Positions 55,771-64,000 of a DNA stretch of 64,000 nucleotides are shown in pieces. This DNA comes from Symbiodinium natans. Lineage: Eukaryota > Sar > Dinophyceae > Suessiales > Symbiodiniaceae. Numbering within the stretch: the first letter of the stretch is position 1; every line of letters begins with the position of its first letter. The DNA is taken from positions 307,890 to 371,889 of the forward strand of contig CAJNDS010002185.1 of NCBI GenBank assembly GCA_905221605.1. The letters run 5' to 3'. A program made the position numbers and the translations under genes. The notes beneath the pieces are model-generated. The model was not told the DNA's origin. It did no database searches and worked only from the letters and a program-made list of their open reading frames with translations.

Positions 55771-56859
55771 GGCGCTTTTTGCCCCGAGCCGCGCTGCCTT
55801 CAAGCGGCGCCCCAGGCCTTGGGCAAGCGTGCTCTCGCCCGCCTTCAGGGTGGCAGAGGCCTTCCTCAGGACGCGCTCAACGTCCAGGTGTCCACGGCCT
55901 GATGCTTGAGCAAAGGCCCTGCGCAGGTCCTTGTGAGTGGCAACGCCCGGTTTCGACAGGAGCTGTGTGACTTCTACGTGGCCTCGGCCACAGGCCTTGA
56001 CAAGAGCCCTGGAGCGCTTGTGCCGTCGTGTGCCCGCCGCAAGCAGCAAGCTGGCGACCTCCGCGTGGCCTCCACCGCAGGCTTTGCAGAGCGCCCTGTC
56101 GCGGGAGTCCGGAGCCGTACCAGCTGCCAGCAGGAGCCGGGTGACTTCCACGCGGCCTCTGTAAGATGCCATACAAAGAGCTCGATCTTTCCACCTGCCC
56201 ATCTCATCGCCGAAGCTTTGTCGACCTGCCTCCGCTCTGCTGCTCAGCGCTCCCAACAGAAGGCTCACAACTTCCGCGTGGCCATTCGCAGATGCCGCCT
56301 CAAGAGAGTGGCCGATCCAGAAGATGTCAAGGATGTCACGAAGAGCCTCTGGGGCTTCAAGCAAGAGCCGAACAACTTTCACGTGGCCATTGCTGGATGC
56401 CTTCTCCAAACTGCTTCCCACGTCGATGGACGTCGGATAAGCATGCGCTAGCAGAACCCGAACAACTTCCACATGGCCATTGCGAGACGCCACATCCAGA
56501 GGATAGTAGTAGACATGGTCAGAAGGGTTGAAGTAAAGGCACCCCATGCCCACTCCGGTTTTCAGCACAATCCGAACAAGCTTCTCGTGGCCTGTGTCGC
56601 AGCCTTCCCATAACTCTGACGAAATCTTGCGCTTCTGCTCAAAAGTCCGATCCCAGGGCAGCAAAACCAGCTGAACGTCCATGGGCGCATCTAACCGGAC
56701 GCGATCCTCCAAAGAGGCGCCCTCATGCATGAGCTGCTGGAGCGACGCCGGGTGCTCGCAGACCTCGCGCAGCTGCTGCTTCAGGGCCCAGACGTTGCTC
56801 AGATCCTCCACCGGGATTGCCGCGAGCTCCTTGCCCGACACGGCCCAAACTCGAAGCAT
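55756..56859 (-). CDS. Ubiquitin-like plus ankyrin-repeat protein, single exon
   Basis: An uninterrupted reading frame of 367 residues from ATG 56,859 to TAA 55,756. Residues 1 to about 75 (MLRVWAVSGKELAAIPVEDL..., ending VQLVLLPWDR) look like a ubiquitin-like fold. From about 85 onward come some eight ankyrin-type repeats of the form A-x-x-x-G-H-x-E-V-x-x-L-L-L. The last 40 residues are basic. The repeats suggest protein binding; no catalytic site is seen. The start resembles a large family I know from Symbiodinium-like dinoflagellates (from memory, not searched). It has no introns although its neighbours have dozens, which fits insertion of a reverse-transcribed mRNA. No spliced-leader relic was recognised upstream, where CCCTAAA repeats begin within about 40 bases. 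A TTG six bases upstream is in frame, but ATG is the likelier start. Confidence 0.85.
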   Translation of the reverse strand: MLRVWAVSGKELAAIPVEDLSNVWALKQQLREVCEHPASLQQLMHEGASLEDRVRLDAPMDVQLVLLPWDRTFEQKRKISSELWEGCDTGHEKLVRIVLKTGVGMGCLYFNPSDHVYYYPLDVASRNGHVEVVRVLLAHAYPTSIDVGSSLEKASSNGHVKVVRLLLEAPEALRDILDIFWIGHSLEAASANGHAEVVSLLLGALSSRAEAGRQSFGDEMGRWKDRALCMASYRGRVEVTRLLLAAGTAPDSRDRALCKACGGGHAEVASLLLAAGTRRHKRSRALVKACGRGHVEVTQLLSKPGVATHKDLRRAFAQASGRGHLDVERVLRKASATLKAGESTLAQGLGRRLKAARLGAKSAVKLP

Positions 56860-56889
56860 CTCCAAGCGGCGGAGAGGCCCTCAACTTCC

Positions 56890-59188
56890 ATAAAGGCCCT
56901 AAACCCTAAACCCTAAGCCCCAAACCCTAAACCCTAAACCCTAAACCCCAAACCCTAAACCCTAAACCCTAAACCCCAAACCCTAAACCCTAAACCCCGA
57001 AGCCAACTTCAAGACACTGGGCCCTCCTACGCGCCTGAGCCTGATAAGCTCTGAAAGAGCCCTGAACGACGTCATGCTCCAGAAACACACCCTGAGCCCT
57101 AAACCCTAAACCCTAAACCCTAAACCCTAAACCCTAAACCCTAAACCCTTACAAGCATCCCCTAAGCCCTAAACCCCTAAACCCGACAAGCTCTAAACTC
57201 GGCCCTAAACGCATCCGTTAACTCCTTACCCCTAAACCCTAAACCCTAAACCCGAAACCCTCACAAGCCTCCATGCTCCAGAAACACGGCAAAGGTCCAG
57301 AGCCCAAGTTGATCGAAATAGCCAGCATGCAGGAAGGCTTTTTTGGACTTCAGGGCGAACCCTAAACCGTAAACCCTGAACCCTGAAACCTGAACCCTAA
57401 ACCCTGAATCCTAAACCCTATATTCACCCTGAACCCTGAAGTCTAAACCCGGCTTAAGAAGGTTTAGGGTGCTGGGGGGCTCTCAGGGCTTCACTTGGAG
57501 AGGGGCCCCGGGGGCTGCGAGGTTGGGAGGTCTGGGGTTGAGGAGATTAGGGGCTGAGGGCCCAGGATGGTTGGTATGCTTAGGATGCTTGGGGATTAGG
57601 GTTTAGGGTTTAGGGTTTAGGGTTTAGGGTTTAGGGATACTTGCATCCGGGGCTGCGGCCCAAGCCTGTCGCCCTGGAGCCACAAAGAGTGCAACCCTTC
57701 ACGGTTTAGGGTTTAGAGTTTAGGGTCTAGCTCTCTACAAATCACTGGCCCTCAGACCCCTAAAGAAATCTCAGCCAGATCTCCCAAGACTCAGAACCTA
57801 AACACGAAGCATCGTTGTTGCTATCAGAAACTACAACCCCTGATAACGATACCAACGCGGAAAACTTAAGTCATTCATACACGATAATGCTTATGCTAGA
57901 AGACTAATAGTAAAACCAATCGCACATAATCGTAATAACAAATTGCAATAACTAACGAAGTGATAGTTCACAATTTTAAACGTGTTTAGTACCTCAGCCT
58001 ACTCTGCTTCGGGGCTGAATGCCCTAGCCCAAATAATGTTAACCGTTTATTTGTAATAGGATTACTTTTGACCAAAGGCTTAAAGATTAACTACCCAGCC
58101 CATAAGGGAGAGGAGGTTCATGAGGGGGGTAGGTACCTGGGGAACCTTGGGGAAGCTTAGGGAACCTTAGGGAACCTTCGGGAGTAGTGAGAGATTTTTA
58201 GGGAACCTTGGGTTACATCTCCCCTTTGAAGCCCCCTCCCTTAAGAATCCGACGATGTGAGCCGAACTAACCCTAAACTCTAAACCCTAAACCCTAAACC
58301 CCATGCCCTAAACCCTAAACCCCAAGCCCTAAACCCTAAACCCAAAACCCTAAACCCTAAACCCGAAACCCGAAACCCTAAACCCCAAGTAATGCTCAAG
58401 CTTGGACCAACTTTGCTGGTTTTGGTCGCGAAGGCGTCGCCGCTCGGCTCACAAGAGCCGACCGCGCCACCGAGAGGACCGGTGCCCCTGGGGGAGGGTA
58501 CTTCGGGGTTTGGGGTTTCTGACTCTGCTGACAAGATCGGACGAGAAAGTATTCGGGGTGGAATTTCGTTTAGTGGGTTCAGGGTTTAGGGGTTAGGGTT
58601 TAGGGGTTCAGGGTTTAGGGTTTGGGGTTTGGGGTTTAGGGGTTTAGGGGTTTGGGGGTTTAGGGGTTTGGGGTTTATAGGGTTTAGGGTTTACGGTTTA
58701 GGGTTTGTTGTTTAGGGTTTAGGGTTGAGGGGTTTAGGGTTTAGGGTTCCCGACTATTCCCTAAGGCTCCTAAGGTTACCCCCCATGAACCCCTCCCTTC
58801 AGGACCCGATAGATCCACAACAGCCGAAAACCCGGATGACTTGACGTCATATACTCCTGCACGTCACAAAGTACATGTGGAAGTCTCAAATTTCGGCTGG
58901 CATGCAATGTGACATGATGCCAGGCGTGGTCGGTTCTCTGAATTACGATCAATTTGTGCCTGCTCTGGCACGTCGGGCCCAAGACCCCACAACCCTAAAC
59001 CCCAAAACCCTAATTGAGGGAAACGGCCATATCCTAAACCACAAAACCTAAACCCGAAACCCTAAACCCTAAATCCTAAACCCTCAACCCTCAAACCTAA
59101 ACCCTAAACTCTAAACCCTAAACCCCAATTCAAAACCTGGACCCGAAACCCTACACCCTGAACCCTTTCAGATGGAAGTCGACGCCTC
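56890..59188. other. Intergenic region between copy 1 and the ankyrin gene
   Basis: About 2.3 kb. It begins with CCCTAAA/CCCCAAA units (56,897-57,000), with more at 57,095-57,150, 57,235-57,255 and 58,265-58,390, and TTTAGGG-type units at 57,595-57,635 and 58,575-58,750. An AT-rich stretch lies at 57,790-58,080. At 58,140-58,220 there are short GGGAACCTT repeats. No gene was recognised. Confidence 0.65.
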
Positions 59189-62100
59189 TCACTCCGCGCG
59201 TCCCGGAGTCTGGATGCCCATCTCGTACCCTTTTGGGCTTAGGGTTTAGGGTTTTGGGCTTGGGCTTTGGGCTTAGGGCTTAGGCCCTTAGGATTCTTGG
59301 TTTTCGGGTTTGGGGTTTCAATGGTTCGGCCTCTGCCCTAAAAATGGAAGGGACACGGCGCTCAAGAAAGCACCATCAATTTGAGTAACACTCCAGGTGT
59401 TGGCACTTGACCAAGCCTGAACCCTTCTGGACCCCTTTGATCCCACTATGAAGGGAAACCCGCAATCTTTTCGTCCTCTTTGAGTCATGGTCTTGAGGGC
59501 TTGGGGGTTTAGAACCCAAAACCCAAAGCCCTGAACCCTTCCCTGGCCCCTTCCATACCCTTTATGAACCTCCTGAAACCCTTTCATTGGCCTTTCTGTG
59601 ACCTTTGGGGGCTTTTGAGGGTGTCGGGTTTCGAGGGGTTAGGGTTGAGGGTTTGGGGTGCAGGGTTTAGGGTTTAGGGTTTAGGGTTTAGGGTTTAGGG
59701 CTTAGGGCTTAGGGCTTAGGGCTTAGGGCTTAGGGCTTAGGGCTTAGGGCTTGGGGCGCAAGAGGCGGTCCTCCGAAGGGCTTGGTGGCCATGACGTAGA
59801 GCGGGAAGGAGATATAGACCAGGCCCATGACAATCCTAAGATTGCAGGGTCCCTCAGCGAGTCTTGTTGTGGTTGGGCAACTGCTATGGTCCCTCAATAT
59901 GGGCCCCTTAAAAGGGGGCCCTATACACCCATACACCCCTTTATCTACCCTAGAAGACCCAAGGCCCCATACTTCGGAATCCCCTTTACTGGCGGTAAGG
60001 CATCCGCAGAAGCAGGGAGTTCAAGGGGTGCCTTTAACCCGAGCTTCCCTTTAAAAAACAAATCCTCCCCACCACTCCGCAAGGCTCCCTAAGCTTCCCT
60101 CGGTCCCTTCCCCCCCTTGAACCCCCCTTCTCTTAAGGACCCTAGGATAAGTGGCAGCTCCATGATCACATCCTGAACCCAAACAAAAGACCTAAAACCC
60201 CGAAACCCTGAAACCCTCACACCATGAAAACCCCAAAACCTAGAACCCTAGAGCCCTAAACCTCTCAACCCGTGACTCCATGATGATGGTGGGGGGGGTC
60301 CAGAACTTGGGAGTTCGGGAAACCCTAAACCCTAAACACCTTTGGAGCTTGCCGCGTGCGAAACCCTTCATGGGACTCTACCAAGGACCCCTACCCTTGG
60401 GTTTGGGGGGGGCGCCTTTTAAAGATCCCCCGAAGAAAATGCAAGGGCCCTAGCAGGGCTATTATTAAGGGAACCAGTTAGGGGCACATCCTTAGGGGTG
60501 CAAGTTCGACCCCCTTGAACCCTGACGCCCAGACCCCAAACGCTCGACCCTCGACCTTCGGCCCTCAACCCTAGACCCTAAACCCTAAACCCTAAACACT
60601 AAACCCTAAACCCTCACATCAGCCGGGACAGGAGGTTCGTTACCACGAATCACAGTCAGCTCTTGCTGCCCTATCACATCCAAACCCGAAACCTAGGTTT
60701 AGGGTTTGGGGTTTAGGGTTTAGGGTTTAGGGTTTAGGGGTCAGGGGTTAGCGTATAGGGTTTAGGGTTTAGGGTTTAGGGCTTAGGGTTTAGGGTTTAG
60801 GGTTTGGGACTTTAGGGTTTGGGATTTTAGGGTTTGGGATTTTAGGGTTTAGGGTTGAGGGCTCTGGGCTCAGGGGCCCTCAACCCTACAACCCTACAAC
60901 CCTGCAACCCTAAACCCTAAACCCTAAACCCTAAACCCCAAAAGCCAGGGCGCATGATGCCGTAGCCGATGAGCTCCACCCGCCAGATGTGGCCTCTGGG
61001 GATGCCAAGCACGGGCGTCACCTGAGGCTTAGGGTTTAGGGTGTAGGGTTTAGGGTTTAGGGTTTAGGGTTTAGGGTGTAGGGTTTAGGGTCTAGGGTTG
61101 AGGGTTTAGGGTTCGGGGTTCGGGGTTCGGGGTTCGGGGTTTGGGGTCTAGGGTTTAGGGTTTAGGCGGCTTCAGTGGGGCTTAAAACAAGGGTCTGTGT
61201 AGGGTTTATGGAGGGTTTACGTGAGGGTCAGGGGGTTACGGGTAAAGTAGGGTTGGAATAGGGTCTCTTTCGGTTTAGGCGCAATTTGCCGACAAGGGGG
61301 GCCCACGTTTGCTTTCCTTATGGGTTTAGGGTTTAGGGTTTAGGGTTTAGGGTTTAGGGTTTAGGGTTTAGGGTTTGGGGTTTGGGGTTTAGGGGTTTGG
61401 GGTGTAGGGTTTAGGGTTTAGAGCTTAGGGCGGGCCGGTAGGAAGGACATGTCACACATGGAGATCCAATAAACCCCACTGGCCACCATACCCTCAAGGC
61501 GCCACTTAGAAACTTGGAACCCTAGCAAAATTGTAAGTTTATCCTCAAAAATTTATTTAAAAAAAAAAGTTCCAAAGAATCACTACGGAAAGCCCAAACC
61601 CTGCCAACTCCCCACCTTCTTCCAGCCAACGCAGGCGTGGTACATGAAGATGAACCTGTGTGCTGAAAACCCTGAGACCCCTCAGAATTAGGGGCTTTGG
61701 GCTCCGCTGAGGGTTTCCTCCCATGTGGCATATGAGGATTAGGGACTGATGGAGCATGGGGTTTAGGGTGTGGTTTTCAGGGCCCTAAAGCTCAACGCTC
61801 AACCCTCAGCCCTCAATTCAAACCCTAAACCCCTAAACCCCATGAAGCGGTGCAGGGCTTAGGTCTTAGGAGGATGGAGCCGTCGCTGCGGCGACACACA
61901 AGACACACAAGACTCTTCAAAGCCAACAACAATATCCGCAGCCGCAGCCCCTAGACCTTTATAAGCCCAAACACCCTGGACCCTTCAACCCCAAACTCCC
62001 AGAGCAACCCTAAAACACAAAAAACAACTACAATTAAAAGAGCAAAACAACGGGGTTGCGCCGTTCTGAAGGCAGGGAGCACTGAGAAGATGTAGAAGAA

Positions 62101-63455
62101 GGACCACAGTGGGTTCTTGAAAATTTGAAACTCCAGGGCCTCAGCTTTGCCAAGGCTACAGGGTCTGGGGGTTTAGGGTTTAGGGTTTCGGGTCTAGGGT
62201 TTAGGGTTTCGGGTTTAGGGGTTAGGGGTTTAGGTCTTCTTAAGGGCTGCGGGCTTGGGCAGTGAGACTGGGTGATCTGCACTCAGGCTCTTCTAGGCGC
62301 TTTCCTGATTCAGGGTGTTGGCCTTCAGCTTAGAACCGCGCGTAGATGTCGCGCACGCCGACGGGCTCGATGCTGTCTTCGCTGGTCCAGAAGAGGTTCA
62401 GGGAGGAGATGCCCCAGAAGTTGATGAGGTAAGGTGGCGGCCGGATGTAGTAGGGGCCGAACTGGTCGGTGTCGCCGAAGCGGAACTGGAAGAGGTGGAT
62501 GGTCATGAAGGTCAGGAGCATCAGGCCGGAGATGGCCAGGTTCAGGACGTTGATGCCCTGAGTCTGCACCAGCGCCAGCTTCATGTCCCAGGTTCGCTTC
62601 AGGCCCACGAAGACGTGGAGCAGCACGGACAGGAGAATGTACTCCTCCACGATGTTGGCCGGCAGGCCGAAGCCCGTCCAGTAGAGGCGCACGTAGAAGT
62701 AGCCGTAGCCGTTGAAATCATCCGGGCCTGCACATTTGTCAGGGCGGAGTCGTTACTTCAGGTTGCAGCCAGGACAGGAACAAACTACAACAAATTGATT
62801 TGCGACATCCAGCCTTTGAAGACGTGGAGGTTTCCCACTGCGTGGATGACGATGAACAAGATCAGCAAGATGGCGCTGCGCGTCAGACCCAATCGGTCGT
62901 TGGAGATCTTGATGTTCCTTTTTTGTCTTTACTGGCTCCACAGAAACAGACGTTTCAATTTGGAATGTAGGGCACTGGGTATTTCTTGGGTACATGGCAA
63001 TGGCCACCATGTACACAAACCAAAAACGATGGCACTCAACGTGCTACTGTTGGCGGTGGAAGATTCTTGGCGGAGAAAATCGTGGCACAAACTTCCTTGG
63101 TGACAAGCTGAATAAACATGCGGAGATTGCCGCTGAGCTACAGCCATACAACAACAGTGTAAGCCTGGTGCAAGGCCTTTAGTGTGATCAGCCGCGCTGC
63201 GTACAACACCGCGAGAAGGAAGAACCAGGTCGCGTTGAAGTAGGACTTCACGTTGATGAGCAGGACGCCTGCAGTCGCCGGCGGCATGCATTCGAGCAAC
63301 AGCAAACTGCACACGAGACATCCTACCGTGCGATGTGTTTGGCTTTGCCGCGCCTGGGTTCTCGTCCAGGTCCACGCGCCAGTTGTTCGCGCCGTCCAGA
63401 TGGCCCCAAGCCTGGTGGTTGCCGAGCTTGCTGCCCGTGTCCTTCCTGGTGCCCG
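59189..63455 (-). CDS. Copy 1: 3' part, SdhC/FrdC-like anchor module of the fusion gene (5' part lies to the right of the window)
   Basis: Exons: about 63455-63327 ([16 protein letters not shown]...), 63268-63177, 63095-63067 plus 62917-62814 (split exon 23), 62727-62342, 62139-62081 plus 61655-61616 (split exon 25), 61021-60945, 59835-59771 and 59229-59189 with TGA at 59189-59191. Split pieces sum to 133 and 99 nt, exactly the unsplit lengths in copy 2. The same helices and histidines are present. The 5' edge of the first exon has no clear AG acceptor, and no b5 exon is seen between 63,455 and the window end. The donor after 60,945 would read CT rather than GC or GT, so that junction is unresolved. 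Confidence 0.75.
59655..59757 (+). repeat. TTTAGGG passing to GGGCTTA array
   Basis: About five GGGTTTA units then eight GGGCTTA units, ending fewer than 20 bases from the copy 1 exon at 59,771-59,835. Confidence 0.92.
60690..61420 (+). repeat. Telomere-like arrays around copy 1 exon 26
   Basis: TTTAGGG-type arrays at 60,698-60,860, 61,025-61,170 (with GGGGTTC variants) and 61,322-61,420 surround the exon at 60,945-61,021. CCCTAAA units at 60,905-60,940 face them. Confidence 0.88.
61508..61582. mobile_element. Small inverted-repeat element related to the private intron of copy 3
   Basis: It shares AACTTGG(G)AACCCTAGCAAAA with 29,858-29,880 and is bounded by TTGGAAC and GTTCCAA. It lies in the intron between exon 25 and exon 26 of copy 1, next to an A-rich run. 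It has no coding capacity. Confidence 0.5.
61656..62080 (-). other. Private intron of copy 1 inside exon 25 (425 nt, GC-AG)
   Basis: It splits [12 protein letters not shown]. Flanking pieces of 59 and 40 nt equal the 99-nt exon of copy 2. It contains scattered CCCTAAA-type units and a short A-rich stretch near 62,030. Confidence 0.7.
62918..63066 (-). other. Private intron of copy 1 inside exon 23 (149 nt, GA-AG)
   Basis: Copy 1 exon 23 is interrupted here, whereas copies 2 and 3 have an unbroken exon. Removing exactly 149 nt restores the sequence (SAK|NIKIS) and the 133-nt exon length. The intron begins GAATCTTCC on the coding strand and ends in a run of A followed by G. It carries no telomere-like repeat but has a short hairpin around the GTACATGG/CCACCATGTAC pair. 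Confidence 0.75.
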
Positions 63456-64000
63456 AGAATGCAAACAACGGTTTGCACATGCGCAACATCCCGTCATCTC
63501 ACTCTGTGTCTCACGTACTCTCGTTGCTCTTGATTCGGCTTGAAAAGTGAGCGGAGCCCGACACCCACCCCCGACCGGCACTGCCCTACCCGACCCTCAC
63601 TCACTCACTCACTCACTGGCCAGACCGTCCAAGGCGCACGCATGTCAAAGGTGCCCGCGTCTTTACCCGCGTCTTTACCCGCGTCCAGGCCGCACACGCG
63701 CTTTGTTTTGATTGGCTGTTACCAGGTATTTCGAAGCTTTCGGATTCCGGAAACTTTCTCAGCTACAGTTTTCTTGGGTTGAGGGTGGCTGCTCAGGGAA
63801 TTGAGGGCGCGTGCAGCTTGGAAGTGCCGCTCCGCGAAGGCTCGGGGTCAGCCGACTTAGGGTTGAGGGTTTAGGGTTTAGGGTTTAGGGGTTTAGGGTT
63901 CAGGGTTTTCGGGCTCAGTTTAGGGTTTCGGCCTTAGGTTTGAGGGCTGTCGGCCTTAGGGTTCAGGGCTCAGGGATGTTTAGGGTTTAGGGCGTAGGGT
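63456..64000. other. Right edge of the window, upstream of the copy 1 anchor module
   Basis: No cytochrome b5 or linker exon of copy 1 is visible here. It contains (ACTC)n (63,597-63,617), a GCGTCTTTACCC tandem (about 63,657-63,686) and TTTAGGG units (63,860-63,900 and near 63,980). It is probably intron. Confidence 0.6.

Overview
The window looks like nuclear DNA of a dinoflagellate. Three things point there: plant-type telomere repeat units (TTTAGGG/CCCTAAA) scattered throughout, introns that mostly start with GC (some with GA) and end in AG followed by G, and an intronless ankyrin-repeat gene whose start resembles a protein family I associate with Symbiodinium-like genomes. I found no bacterial operons, tRNA, rRNA or CRISPR array. 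The species cannot be named from this sequence.

All recognisable genes are on the minus strand. The window is a head-to-tail array of one very intron-rich gene: the 3' end of copy 1 (59.2-63.5 kb), complete copy 2 (54.2 to 43.3 kb), copy 3 (39.4 to 28.7 kb, with apparent lesions) and a diverged copy 4 (25.6 kb to base 20). Copy 2 can be assembled exon by exon into 28 exons totalling 3,201 nt. Every junction keeps frame, giving a predicted protein of 1,066 residues. A single-exon gene for a ubiquitin-like plus ankyrin-repeat protein (55,756-56,859) sits between copies 1 and 2.

The predicted protein joins three modules normally found on separate proteins: an FAD-dependent fumarate reductase/succinate dehydrogenase-type flavoprotein domain, two cytochrome b5 domains on glycine/alanine-rich linkers, and a multi-helix membrane anchor like the type-B (diheme b558) SdhC/FrdC subunit. 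No iron-sulfur subunit is visible. The simplest reading is a one-chain, membrane-bound quinol:fumarate (or succinate:quinone) oxidoreductase in which cytochrome b5 hemes replace the iron-sulfur relay between flavin and membrane hemes. That function is inferred.

Introns and intergenic DNA are packed with interstitial telomere-like arrays in both orientations, often made locally uniform for one variant unit. The centre of copies 2 and 3 (roughly exons 9-24) has short introns without these arrays, and about 1.9 kb of it looks identical in the two copies. Paralogous copies differ in intron positions: copies 1 and 3 each have private introns whose flanking exon pieces sum exactly to the undivided exon of copy 2. 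Two families of small inverted-repeat elements are scattered through the noncoding DNA. All coordinates and splice calls come from reading the sequence by eye; no RNA evidence or database search was available.
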